Source: Spongiibacter nanhainus (GTDB lineage Bacteria > Pseudomonadota > Gammaproteobacteria > Pseudomonadales > Spongiibacteraceae). From it: 64,000 nucleotides of DNA. The notes under the pieces were generated by a model, which was not told the DNA's origin, ran no database searches, and saw only the letters and a list, made by a program, of their open reading frames with translations. Positions 44,854 through 53,633 of this stretch are shown piece by piece. The stretch covers positions 1,577,001 through 1,641,000 of the forward strand of contig NZ_CP066167.1 in NCBI RefSeq assembly GCF_016132545.1. Reading direction: 5' to 3'. The translations under genes and the position numbers were made by a program. The stretch's first letter is position 1; each line of letters begins with the position of its first letter.

Positions 44854-46134
44854 CTAGAGCGTGGCGTTGGGATTTATGTCGATGGCGGCGGCAGCACTTT
44901 CCAGCTGCCGGGTTTGTACCACCAAGTTATCGAGAATCTGTGACAGCAATTGGGCGCCCGTGTCGTTGCCTTCGGCGATCAAGCGGTCGAAGGGCATGGG
45001 GTCGATCTCGCGCTCGGCCAGTTTAGTCAGCGCGGTGAGGGAGCGCACTGTATCCTCCAGCGCCTGGCGGGTGGCAGCGTCCACATCTTTGTTTTGTGCG
45101 GCTACAAGGTCGCCAATGGCGGGGCCGGAGAGTTGTTTGCCGGCCAAGCTGGTGTAGCGGCCCAGGTAAATATTTTGTATCCCCACGCCATTGTAGTAAT
45201 GGGACCAGTGGGTATTGTCGCTGAAGCAGTCGTGTTCGTCCTCGGTGGAATTGGCTTCCAGGGCGACCTTGATGCGCTCGCCGCCAAGCTCACCCAGTGA
45301 CAGTGAGCCCATACCAAACAATATGCGGGCCAGGGCTTTGTCCGTGGGTAGGGACAGCAGCGTTGCGCGGTAGTTGTCGTTGGCTTCTGGCGACCACTCG
45401 GCCACCATATATTTTAAGTCTTCCAGCAATAATTCGGTGGCGGCGCGCAGATAGTCGCCACGGCGCTGGCAGTGCCCATGGGTGCAGTTGTCGCCTTGTG
45501 CATAGTCGGTCCAGGGCCGCTCGCCGGCACCGGGCTGGTGACCATTGAGGTCCTGCCCCCACAGCAAAAATTCGATGGCATGATAACCGGTGGCAACATT
45601 GGCTTCGGAGCCGGCCAGCTCGTGGAGGTCCCGCAACAGGTCCGGGGTGATGTTACTGGCGTCGATGGTGGTGCCGCCCAATTGCAGCTTGGGGTTGGCG
45701 ATGATATTCAGTTGCGCGCCGATATTACCCAGGGCGTGTATATAGCCCGGTGCGACATAGTCAATCAGCCCCTCGTCCAGGGGCCAGCTATTCATCTTGC
45801 CCTCCCAGTCGTCCACCACAGGGTTGCCAAAACGGAACACTTCACTCTGCTGGTAGGGAATCCGGGCTTCGCGCCAGGCTGCTTTGGCTGCCTGCAAATG
45901 GGCTTCATTGGGCGCTGCCAGCAAGCGCTCAATGGCGACTTGCAGAGCTTCAGCGCTGCTCAGGGCATCGCTGTAGATAGCGAAGGCCAGGTCGGCGTAG
46001 TGGCTGACCACCGCCTCGGGTTTTGGAGCAGTGTTATTGGCGAAGCTGTTAGCGGAATAGCTAGCGAACAGAGCGACAAACAGGGCCAAAATACGGACTG
46101 AAAAGTAGCGCAGGGGCTGGATCAAAGGGGACAT
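44854..46134 (-). CDS. Imelysin-family periplasmic protein (IrpA-like)
   Basis: 426 residues from the ATG with GGAG eight bases upstream. Sec signal (FVALFASYSANSFA). The imelysin motif GYHAIEFLLWGQDL is intact (GxHxxE), and VFRFGNP, WPLDEG and GYIHALG are typical of IrpA-like proteins. IrpA was found as an iron-regulated protein of cyanobacteria. First gene of the minus-strand iron/copper operon; a Fur-like site lies upstream. A gap of 103 bases (44751-44853) without a gene separates it from the lipoprotein gene. Confidence 0.92.
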   Translation of the reverse strand: MSPLIQPLRYFSVRILALFVALFASYSANSFANNTAPKPEAVVSHYADLAFAIYSDALSSAEALQVAIERLLAAPNEAHLQAAKAAWREARIPYQQSEVFRFGNPVVDDWEGKMNSWPLDEGLIDYVAPGYIHALGNIGAQLNIIANPKLQLGGTTIDASNITPDLLRDLHELAGSEANVATGYHAIEFLLWGQDLNGHQPGAGERPWTDYAQGDNCTHGHCQRRGDYLRAATELLLEDLKYMVAEWSPEANDNYRATLLSLPTDKALARILFGMGSLSLGELGGERIKVALEANSTEDEHDCFSDNTHWSHYYNGVGIQNIYLGRYTSLAGKQLSGPAIGDLVAAQNKDVDAATRQALEDTVRSLTALTKLAEREIDPMPFDRLIAEGNDTGAQLLSQILDNLVVQTRQLESAAAAIDINPNATL

Positions 46135-46239
46135 CGATTGGGCTCCGGTCTCCAGGCTGTCATGGGGTGTGGCCACGACACAGCTAATCGGAATAGTGAA
46201 AAAGCATTATCGCAAAATATTGCGGGTGATAGTGTATCG

Positions 46240-46264
46240 GCAAGTGATAATGATTCGCAATTTT
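46240..46264. promoter_or_regulatory. Fur-box-like site upstream of imelysin operon
   Basis: Two overlapping registers of the 19-base Fur consensus match at about 13 of 19 positions each, sharing the core TGATAATGATT (46245-46255). A palindrome CGCAA/TTGCG (46211-46224) lies beside it. The site is between the imelysin operon (minus) and the CoA-ester lyase (plus). Matches are moderate, so confidence is limited. Confidence 0.5.
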
Positions 46265-46312
46265 TGTGTGTCGGTATTGTGTTAAAATGTCGCTTTTGCC
46301 GGGAGCCCAGTC

Positions 46313-47179
46313 ATGTCTGTTACGCCGCGTCGTTCTTTGTTGTATATGCCCGGCTCTAACGCCCGAGCCTTGGAGAAGGCCCGCGGCTTAGATGCCGATG
46401 TGCTGATTCTTGACCTGGAAGACGCTGTGTCGCCCGGACAGAAGGAGTTAGCGCGGCAGCAAGTGCTGAGTGCTGTGCAGGCCGGCGGTTACGGTCACCG
46501 CGAGTTGGTGGTGAGGGTTAATGGTTTTGACACTCCCTGGGGCCGGGCGGATATAGAGGCCTTTGCTCATCAGCCAATCTCGGCTCTGTGCCTGCCCAAG
46601 GTGGATTCCGCGGCGGAAGTTCACGCGGTGGTTCAAGTGCTTCAGCAGGCCGGAGCCGCCTCAGCGTTAAAACTCTGGGCGATGGCCGAAACGCCCCGGG
46701 GTATTCTCAATATCGACGACGTCGCCGGGGCCGACCCGCGTTTGGACGCCATTGTGCTGGGCACTTCAGACTTGGCAAAGGATTTACGCGTTCCCCATAC
46801 GGCTGATCGCCTGGGCTTGCTGGCCTCCCTGAGCGCCAGTGTGTTGGCCGCTCGCGCCAATGGTGTCGATGTCTTTGATGGCGTCCACCTGGACCTGGAG
46901 GATGACGAGGGACTGGCCCGGGCCTGCCGGCAGGGTGTCGAGCTTGGCTTTGACGGCAAGACCTTGATTCACCCCCGGCAAATTGCCGCCACCAATGAGG
47001 CATTCTCACCTTCTGCGGAGGCGGTCAGCCGCGCCGAGCGAATTCGCGAAGCCTGGAAGCAGGCCGAAGCCGAGGGCAAGGGCGTGGTACTGGTGGATGG
47101 CAAGCTGGTGGAGTCTCTGCACGTGGAGGAGGCCATGCGGGTGTTGGCCATCCATGAAGCCCTATCAGCAAGGGATTAG
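46313..47179 (+). CDS. HpcH/HpaI aldolase / CitE-like CoA-ester lyase
   Basis: 288 residues. The CitE/malyl-CoA lyase pattern: RRSLLYMPGSNARALEKAR, LDLEDAVSPGQKE (metal-binding acid), LVVRVNGFDTPWGRADI, GTSDLAKDL and KTLIHPRQIAATNE. The family cleaves (or makes) malyl- or citramalyl-CoA-type esters. With no citrate lyase partners, a citramalyl-CoA or beta-methylmalyl-CoA lyase is more likely than citrate lyase beta. Alone in its direction; a 14-base duplication spans its stop codon. Confidence 0.88.
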   Translation: MSVTPRRSLLYMPGSNARALEKARGLDADVLILDLEDAVSPGQKELARQQVLSAVQAGGYGHRELVVRVNGFDTPWGRADIEAFAHQPISALCLPKVDSAAEVHAVVQVLQQAGAASALKLWAMAETPRGILNIDDVAGADPRLDAIVLGTSDLAKDLRVPHTADRLGLLASLSASVLAARANGVDVFDGVHLDLEDDEGLARACRQGVELGFDGKTLIHPRQIAATNEAFSPSAEAVSRAERIREAWKQAEAEGKGVVLVDGKLVESLHVEEAMRVLAIHEALSARD

Positions 47180-47219
47180 CGGCAAGGGACTAGCGGCAAG
47201 TAACAGCAGGTTGTCTTGT

Positions 47220-48215
47220 CTATTGCGCCGCCGCCTGATCGTAGCGGCGCAGGTTAATCACCTCAATCAGCCGTTGATCCAGCCAACTGTCGAGCCGGTA
47301 ATTGCTGACAAAACCGCAGTGCCCGCCGAAGGGTTTGATTTCCAGGGACAGACAGTCGTGGGCCGGCAGACGTGCCATGTCCTCCGCCAAAATAATGGGG
47401 TCGTCCTGGGTGGCGATGATATGGGCCGGGGTTGCCAGTGTCTCCAGTGCGCCGTTAAGCAGACTGTAGTTGTGGAAGTAGGTCTCGACGTCGGGGAAGG
47501 GCGTATGGTGGGGGACAAAGTACTCATTCATTGCCCGCAGGCCGTCTAATTCCAGCAGGTGTTGTCGGTATCCCAGGTCGGGATAAAAATCCAGTTTGCG
47601 CTTCAGCGAGCGCTTCCATTTGCGTACAAAGTATTTCTCGTAGAGCCACCAACCCTTTTCCAGGGCATCCATGGTGTTGGCCGGGTCGACTACCGGGCAG
47701 ATTGCCACGGTCTGTTGCAAGCGCAGACCGGCGTCAGCGGCCCGGGCTGCCACCCGCAGCGCAAAATTCCCACCCAGCGAAAAGCCCGCCAGAAACTGCC
47801 AGTCGTGGCCGTAATTGTCTTGAATAGCGCGCATGGCGCCCACCACTTCGTCTAAGCGCGCCGAATTGAATAGCTCGTGGTTGAGGTGGTGGCTGGGGCC
47901 GTGGTCCCGGAGGTTAAGGCGAAACACGTCATAGCCGGCGCGATACAGCGCGCTGCCCGCCGAAAGCAAATAGGTGGAGCGGGAACTGCCTTCCCAGCCG
48001 TGAATCAGCGTTACCAAGCCCCTGCTGCGAGTGGACTGGGGCGAGTATTCCCCCAATAACTGGTGGCCGTCACCACAGTCCAATACCACCGACTTGCTGG
48101 CCTGCAACAGGTTCTTAGTGGCCGGCAGTAAGCGCAATCGCCGCAGCCGGGTCGACGCCAATATCGATTGTACGTGGGGATTTCGCAGGGCGCCTGGGGG
48201 TGAAAATTCACTCAT
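47220..48215 (-). CDS. YheT-like alpha/beta hydrolase
   Basis: 331 residues. Pattern of the YheT group: NPHVQSILAST near the start, LIHGWEGSSRSTY oxyanion loop, nucleophile elbow GFSLGGN, acid in TQDDPII and His in GGHCGF. It is a cytoplasmic hydrolase of unknown natural ester. Convergent with the CoA-ester lyase, divergent from the TonB receptor. Confidence 0.9.
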   Translation of the reverse strand: MSEFSPPGALRNPHVQSILASTRLRRLRLLPATKNLLQASKSVVLDCGDGHQLLGEYSPQSTRSRGLVTLIHGWEGSSRSTYLLSAGSALYRAGYDVFRLNLRDHGPSHHLNHELFNSARLDEVVGAMRAIQDNYGHDWQFLAGFSLGGNFALRVAARAADAGLRLQQTVAICPVVDPANTMDALEKGWWLYEKYFVRKWKRSLKRKLDFYPDLGYRQHLLELDGLRAMNEYFVPHHTPFPDVETYFHNYSLLNGALETLATPAHIIATQDDPIILAEDMARLPAHDCLSLEIKPFGGHCGFVSNYRLDSWLDQRLIEVINLRRYDQAAAQ

Positions 48216-48343
48216 AGAGACAGTTGTTTCCTTGCTGTGCAGGGCGTTAAGCCAAACGGATTATGGCTGATTGGCGTGTATTACTGCGACTATTTTGTCG
48301 TTTGAGAGTCCTTACTTTAACAATAATATTCCGGGAGATGACC

Positions 48344-50512
48344 ATGAAACTGTTTCGCCGCCACATCCTGGCTACGGCTGTGGGTGCCGCTACGGTATTA
48401 ACTTCAACATCGGCAATTGCCCAGGACAGATCCCTCGCTCTCGAGGAGGTGCTGGTAACCGCCGAAAAAAGAGAGCAGTCCCTGCAGGACACCCCCATCT
48501 CTTTGGTGGCGTTTTCCTCAGAACGGCTCGAGCGCTTTGGCGTCACAGACTTGGGAGATGTTGACGGCCTGGCGCCCAACGTCACTATTACCCCGTTCCC
48601 CAATAGCCGCAGTTCCCTGGTGGTATTTATGCGGGGCGTCGGTAACAACGACAGTCAGTCCACCCAGGACCCCGCGGTTGGGGTGTACATTGACGGCGTC
48701 TATGTGGCGCGCAGTATCGGTTTGACCAGCGATGTGGCTGACCTTGAGCGAATAGAGGTACTGCGGGGCCCCCAAGGCACGCTCTACGGCCGCAACACCA
48801 CAGGTGGGGCGATCAATCTAATTACCGCCAAGCCGGCTGAGGATTTTGCTTTTCGTCAAACCTTGAGCACCGGTAGTCGCGATCACTACCGCTCACTGAC
48901 CCAAGTGGATAGTGGGAAGATGGGCCCGGTGGCGGCCAAGCTGAGCTATCTGGTGTCCGGCCACGATGGTTGGGTAGAAAATACTGGCTCGGGCGAAAAC
49001 TTTGGTGAGGAAGAAAAAGAAGCCGCCCGACTGGCGCTGCGCTGGGACGTCAGTGATCGCCTCACCGTCGATTATGCCTACGACTTCTCTGAGATAGACG
49101 GCCCGCAGCATTACTACCAACCCACAGTGACCGTGGTGCCGGGGCAGGCACCGCCCACCCAGGAAAAACGCAGTGGCAAGGGGGCATGGAGCGGGGGCAC
49201 AGAGCCCAGCGATACTGAGGTTAGCGGCCACACACTGATTGCCACCCTGGATACCTCGGTGGGGGTGCTGAAATCCATCACCGCCTACCGAGACCTCGAC
49301 GAGAGCATTGTGCAAGACTATGGCGGCGGCGCACCGGGATTCCGGGTTAACGTTACCGTAGAGCAAGAGCAGTTTTCCCAAGAATTTCAGCTGGTGGGTG
49401 AGCATGGTCCCGAGTGGCGTTATGTGGCGGGTCTCTACTACTTCGAGGAAGAAGGGCTGGAAGAGGAGTTTGATACGGTGCCACTACCGCCCACCTTCAC
49501 TCCAGCACCGGTTGAAGATCGTGTAATTGATTCCGAAGCTAAGGCCTACGCCTTGTATGGTCAGGCGACCTGGTCACCAGCGGCCTTAGAGCACAAGCTG
49601 GATGTGACCCTTGGCGGCCGTTACACCGTTGATGATCGCTCCGCCACCAAGAACAGCACGATTTACTTCACCAACGGGAAGCAGTCCGGCAGTAAAGAGT
49701 GGAGTAACTTCAACCCCAGCCTGACCGTAGATTACGACTGGAATGAGGACCTCAGCACTTATGCCAAAGTTGTCAGCGCCTATAAGGCCGGCGGCTACAA
49801 TGTGCGCAGCACCGAAGCGGGTTTTCAACCACCCTTTGACGAAGAGCAGTTGATCTCCTATGAAGCCGGTCTAAAGTCCACCTGGCTGGACAATCGCCTC
49901 AGTTTCAACGCCGCCGTATTCCGGGCTGAATACGAGGACATGCAGCTGCAACAGATTACCAACAACGCCACCATATTCCTGACCGACGTCTACAACGTGG
50001 GTGAGGCAGAGATCGACGGTCTGGAAATGGACCTGATGGCGGTATTGCTACCTGGGCTGACGCTACAGTTGTCCTATGGCTATACCGACGCCGATTTTGT
50101 GGAGTACATCGATCAGCGCAATGGCAGCCCCACCCAGGGCGACAATATCGCTGGTCGTGCCGTGATGCCCTATGCACCGGAGCACAGCTATACCGTAGGG
50201 CTAGATTACCAGGCTCAGACGCCCTTGGGTGCACTTAAAGCGTCGGTGGATTACAGCTGGCGGGACGAGCGTTACGGTACCGCCTTTAACGACGACCTGG
50301 ACGGTTTCTTCCTGGATGACTACGGCTTGGTGAATGCGCGGGTCTCGCTTTCGGAGATACCGGTGGGCGACAGCCAGCTCGAAGTCGCGGTATGGGGCCG
50401 CAACCTAAGCGATGAGGAGTACAAGGTGCATTCCATTAGCTTGGGCACCTACCACGCCGCCTATTTTGGCGAGCCGGAAACCGTCGGTCTCGATGTCACG
50501 TTGCGTTTTTAA
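48344..50512 (+). CDS. TonB-dependent outer-membrane receptor
   Basis: 722 residues. The ATG at 48344 has GGGAG seven bases upstream and starts a Sec signal ending STSAIA. A TonB box (EEVLVTAEKR) follows, then a plug (DTPISLVAFSSERLERFGVTD, RIEVLRGPQGTLYGRNTTGG) and a barrel. The short N-terminus without extension indicates no signal-transduction domain. The plug resembles receptors in lipid/steroid and xenobiotic clusters of marine gammaproteobacteria more than classic siderophore receptors, but the ligand is not certain. Followed 18 bases later by a SnoaL-like gene. Confidence 0.93.
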   Translation: MKLFRRHILATAVGAATVLTSTSAIAQDRSLALEEVLVTAEKREQSLQDTPISLVAFSSERLERFGVTDLGDVDGLAPNVTITPFPNSRSSLVVFMRGVGNNDSQSTQDPAVGVYIDGVYVARSIGLTSDVADLERIEVLRGPQGTLYGRNTTGGAINLITAKPAEDFAFRQTLSTGSRDHYRSLTQVDSGKMGPVAAKLSYLVSGHDGWVENTGSGENFGEEEKEAARLALRWDVSDRLTVDYAYDFSEIDGPQHYYQPTVTVVPGQAPPTQEKRSGKGAWSGGTEPSDTEVSGHTLIATLDTSVGVLKSITAYRDLDESIVQDYGGGAPGFRVNVTVEQEQFSQEFQLVGEHGPEWRYVAGLYYFEEEGLEEEFDTVPLPPTFTPAPVEDRVIDSEAKAYALYGQATWSPAALEHKLDVTLGGRYTVDDRSATKNSTIYFTNGKQSGSKEWSNFNPSLTVDYDWNEDLSTYAKVVSAYKAGGYNVRSTEAGFQPPFDEEQLISYEAGLKSTWLDNRLSFNAAVFRAEYEDMQLQQITNNATIFLTDVYNVGEAEIDGLEMDLMAVLLPGLTLQLSYGYTDADFVEYIDQRNGSPTQGDNIAGRAVMPYAPEHSYTVGLDYQAQTPLGALKASVDYSWRDERYGTAFNDDLDGFFLDDYGLVNARVSLSEIPVGDSQLEVAVWGRNLSDEEYKVHSISLGTYHAAYFGEPETVGLDVTLRF

Positions 50513-50530
50513 GGGATAGGGAGTCATGCC

Positions 50531-50935
50531 ATGGGTTTGGCCCACTTAGCTAAAACAGCCAGCCAGCGATCTGGCGAATACGTGACAGCCGGCGATAAAG
50601 AAGGCTGGTTATCGTTGTTTTCCGAGGACGCGGTGCTGGAAGACCCAGTGGGGGAGTCGCCCCTCGACCCATCGGGGCAGGGGCACCGTGGGAAGGCGGC
50701 GATTGAAGCTTTTTGGGATACCGTCATCGCACCTGGCAGCATCGATTTCCAGGTTGTGTCTTCTCACCCCGCCGGTGATGAATGTGCCAATGTTGTCCAC
50801 ATGGTCAACACCATGCCTGGCGACATGCGGGTAGTGGTAGATATGGTTGTTGTCTACCGAGCCGACGCTGAGGGCAAACTGGTGTCCCTGCGGGCATTTT
50901 GGGACTATGAGTCAGTAATGGCCCAGTTGGGATAA
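50531..50935 (+). CDS. SnoaL/NTF2-like protein (ketosteroid-isomerase fold)
   Basis: 134 residues with the NTF2-like pattern: AGDKEGWLSLFSEDAVLEDPVGESPLDPSGQGHRGKAAIEAFW and a C-terminal sheet. Many small members are annotated steroid delta-isomerase; the sequence has Asp in the LEDPVG loop, as in ketosteroid isomerases, but I cannot call the reaction. 18 bases downstream of the TonB receptor, so probably co-transcribed. A shared terminator lies downstream. Confidence 0.85.
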   Translation: MGLAHLAKTASQRSGEYVTAGDKEGWLSLFSEDAVLEDPVGESPLDPSGQGHRGKAAIEAFWDTVIAPGSIDFQVVSSHPAGDECANVVHMVNTMPGDMRVVVDMVVVYRADAEGKLVSLRAFWDYESVMAQLG

Positions 50936-50978
50936 GTGGGCGGTTCAGTCGGGCCTATCCAGCCATAGGTAAAATGAA

Positions 50979-51000
50979 AAAGGGGCCAACAGGCCCCTTT
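50979..51000. terminator. Bidirectional terminator hairpin
   Basis: AAAGGGGCC and GGCCCCTTT form a perfect 9-base stem over AACA, with A before and T after, between the convergent SnoaL-like gene and the acyl-CoA dehydrogenase. It can terminate both. Confidence 0.88.
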
Positions 51001-51023
51001 GTCGTGTGCGCGGCTGGCAGTGC

Positions 51024-52172
51024 TTACTTGATCAGGTCGCGGCCCACGATCAGTTTCATGATCTCGTTGGTGCCGCCGTAGATGCGCTGCACACGGGCGT
51101 CGGCGAAAGCACGAGCAACCGGATACTCCCACATGTAACCGTAGCCACCGTGCAATTGCAGACACTCGTCGATCACCCGGCCCTGAAGCTCGGTCGCCAT
51201 CAGTTTGGCTTTGGCTGCGGCCACGGCGTCGAACTTTTCTTCCAGGTGCAGCTCGATGCAGCGGTCGACGTAGGCCTCGGCCACGGTGACATCGGTATCC
51301 AGTTCCGCCAGCTTAAACTGGGTGTTTTGGAAGCTGGCGACCTCGGTACCAAAGGCCTTGCGCTCTTTGACGTAATCGATGGTCTGCTCAAGGATAGACT
51401 TAGCATTAGCGATGGCGCCAATGGCGATATTCAGTCGCTCCTGGGGCAGATCCTGCATCAAATAGACAAAGCCTTTGCCTTCTTCACCCAGCAGTTGATC
51501 CTTGGAGATGCGCACATCCTGGAAGAACAGCTCCGAGGTATCCTGGGCCTTCATGCCCACTTTCTCGAGGTTTTTGCCCTTGGAGAAGCCCGGGGTGCCG
51601 GCTTCGATCAGGAACAAGCTGATCCCACGGCTGCCGGCACTGGGGTCCGTTTTGGCCACGACCACCACCAGATCGGCGAGCTGGCCGTTGGTGATGAAGG
51701 TTTTTGAGCCGTTGACGATGTAGTCGTCGCCATCTTTAACGGCGGTGGTTTTAATACCTTGCAAGTCGGAGCCTGCGCCGGGCTCGGTCATGGCAATGGC
51801 GGTGATGATCTCGCCACTGACACACTTGGGCAGGTATTTTTCTTTCTGGGCATCGCTACCGTAGCGGCAAATGTAGGGCACCGCGATATCCGAGTGCAGA
51901 CCCCAGCCAATGCCGGTAAAGCCGCTGCGAGACACTTCCTCGTCAACAATGGCGTTGTAGCGGAAATCGGCACCGACACCGCCGTACTCTTCGCTAACGG
52001 TGGGGCTCAGGAAGCCTTGCTCTCCGGCCTTGATCCACAGTTGGCGGTCTACCTGGCCGTCTTTTTCCCACTGGGCATGGTAGGGCGCGGCTTCGGTTTC
52101 CAGAAATTTGCGTACCGAGCTGCGAAACAGCTCATGCTCTTCATCATAGATTTTACGGGGCATGGTGCTCAT
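51024..52172 (-). CDS. Acyl-CoA dehydrogenase
   Basis: 382 residues; ATG with AAGGAG seven bases upstream. FAD-binding motifs: ITAIAMTEPGAGSDLQGIKTTA, GSKTFITNG, and the C-terminal LHGGYGYMWEYPVARAFADAR, where the Glu in EYPV is the expected catalytic base. A first-step beta-oxidation enzyme; chain length cannot be told. Convergent to the TonB/SnoaL operon, divergent from the hotdog thioesterase across about 260 bases. Confidence 0.95.
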   Translation of the reverse strand: MSTMPRKIYDEEHELFRSSVRKFLETEAAPYHAQWEKDGQVDRQLWIKAGEQGFLSPTVSEEYGGVGADFRYNAIVDEEVSRSGFTGIGWGLHSDIAVPYICRYGSDAQKEKYLPKCVSGEIITAIAMTEPGAGSDLQGIKTTAVKDGDDYIVNGSKTFITNGQLADLVVVVAKTDPSAGSRGISLFLIEAGTPGFSKGKNLEKVGMKAQDTSELFFQDVRISKDQLLGEEGKGFVYLMQDLPQERLNIAIGAIANAKSILEQTIDYVKERKAFGTEVASFQNTQFKLAELDTDVTVAEAYVDRCIELHLEEKFDAVAAAKAKLMATELQGRVIDECLQLHGGYGYMWEYPVARAFADARVQRIYGGTNEIMKLIVGRDLIK

Positions 52173-52239
52173 GCAATTTCTCCTTTGTTCTTGAGATCGT
52201 CTCTGGTGTCCGGAAGCTTTGTGGTAAATTTACACGGTT

Positions 52240-52283
52240 TTCGGAATGTTAACAGAGATAACTTTCGTTGCCACCATTCCGAA
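52240..52283. promoter_or_regulatory. Inverted repeat in acyl-CoA dehydrogenase upstream region
   Basis: TTCGGAATG (52240-52248) and CATTCCGAA (52275-52283) are perfect 9-base inverted arms, 26 bases apart, about 70 bases before the dehydrogenase start. This could be two half-sites for one regulator or a leader hairpin. No gene lies in 52173-52433 otherwise. Confidence 0.45.
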
Positions 52284-52433
52284 CGGCTTGGCCAAGTATC
52301 AGCTATTACGTAGCCCCAAGCCCCGGTAGATTAATTAAATCAGTAAGTTGGCGCGCCGACTTTACCTTTGACGCAAAGGTCTTGGCCCGCCCCGCCAGTA
52401 TATGCCGATAGGCGACGCGATGAGGAGAATACG

Positions 52434-52862
52434 ATGTCAATTTGGAAGCGCAACGTCTCTGTGGAGGAGCTTAATGGCCACCTGGTCGATACTCTGGGGG
52501 AAACCCTGGATATTCGCGTGGAGCAGATCAACGACGATAATCTAGTGGTCTCGATGCCGGTGGACAAGCGCACTCACCAACCTTATGGCATCCTTCACGG
52601 CGGTGCCTCAGTGGCGCTAGCAGAAACCGCCGGCAGTATCGCGGCGAGTTTGATCGCCGAGGAGGGCAAAGCGGTAGTGGGGCTGGAAATCAATGCCAAT
52701 CACCTCCGCAAAGTGACCTCGGGCCGGGTCTATGCCACCGCCAGTCCGGTGCACGCCGGGCGGGCGACCCAGGTGTGGGATATCCGCATTGCCGATAAAG
52801 AGGGGCGCCCAGTATGCATCTCTCGCCTGACCATGGCAGTGGTAGACCCGGTTAAAAAATGA
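52434..52862 (+). CDS. PaaI/YdiI-type hotdog thioesterase
   Basis: 142 residues; AGGAG six bases before the ATG. Hotdog motif YGILHGGASVALAETAGS carries the catalytic Glu; VVGLEINANHLRKV is also typical of the EntH/YdiI/MenI group. Hydrolyses an acyl-CoA thioester; substrate could be dihydroxynaphthoyl-CoA or other aryl/acyl-CoA. It overlaps trmH by 4 bases (ATGA). Confidence 0.92.
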   Translation: MSIWKRNVSVEELNGHLVDTLGETLDIRVEQINDDNLVVSMPVDKRTHQPYGILHGGASVALAETAGSIAASLIAEEGKAVVGLEINANHLRKVTSGRVYATASPVHAGRATQVWDIRIADKEGRPVCISRLTMAVVDPVKK

Positions 52863-53551
52863 CACCGGAACGCTATCAACGCCTGCGGTCGGTGCTGGAT
52901 CGCCGCCAACCGGATTTGACCGTGGTGACTGACAACGTCCACAAGGGGCGCAACCTGTCAGCTATCGTGCGCACGGCCGATGCCGCCGGCGTCGCCGAGA
53001 TGCATGCAGTAATTGGCGACCAGGATTACCGTGCCTTTCGCGGTACCGCCATGGGCAGCCACAGTTGGGTGAAAGTACACCGCCACCCGGATATCGCCAC
53101 AGTGATTACCGACCTGCAAGCCCAGGGCTTTCAAGTGTTGGCGGCCCATACTGACGACCAGGCGGTGGACTACCGGGAGCCCGATTACACCCGGCCGACT
53201 GCGGTGTTGCTGGGAGCGGAAAAGCGGGGCGTCAGTGAGCTGGCATGCTCCCTCGCCGACGCGCACATCACCATCGCCATGCAGGGCATGGTGCAGTCCT
53301 ACAATGTGTCGGTGGCGGGGGGGATCATCCTCTCCGAGGCGCAATATCAGCGCCAGCGCGCCGGCTTCTACGATCGTCCCAGGCTGGCGCCAGAGGTCTA
53401 CCAGCGCACCCTATTCGAATGGGCACACCCCGAAGTGCGGGATTTTTGTCGCTCCAAAGGGCTGGCTTATCCCCCCCTCAAAGATGATGGCGAGATTGAT
53501 GAGCCCGCTGAGTGGTACCGGCAAATCCGCGCAGCTGAAGAGCAGCACTAG
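52859..53551 (+). CDS. trmH: tRNA (guanosine-18-2'-O)-methyltransferase
   Basis: 230 residues. SPOUT family: MTPERYQRLRSVLDRRQPDLTVV and NVHKGRNLSAIVRTADAAG at the start, LLGAEKRGVSELA and VQSYNVSVAGGIIL forming the knot that binds AdoMet, and a C-terminal helix region. Methylates G18 in the tRNA D-loop. Start overlaps the thioesterase stop. Confidence 0.95.
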   Translation: MTPERYQRLRSVLDRRQPDLTVVTDNVHKGRNLSAIVRTADAAGVAEMHAVIGDQDYRAFRGTAMGSHSWVKVHRHPDIATVITDLQAQGFQVLAAHTDDQAVDYREPDYTRPTAVLLGAEKRGVSELACSLADAHITIAMQGMVQSYNVSVAGGIILSEAQYQRQRAGFYDRPRLAPEVYQRTLFEWAHPEVRDFCRSKGLAYPPLKDDGEIDEPAEWYRQIRAAEEQH

Positions 53552-53633
53552 CCTTCACCTGTCTGGATGATAGAGCCCCGCTGAGCCGCGTGGCATAGTC
53601 CCCAAAACGATAAAGAATAAAAGGGGTGAAACC

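Noticed and set aside
46313-47179. Citrate lyase beta subunit
   Set aside because: No alpha, gamma or accessory citrate lyase genes are near; a stand-alone CoA-ester lyase fits better.
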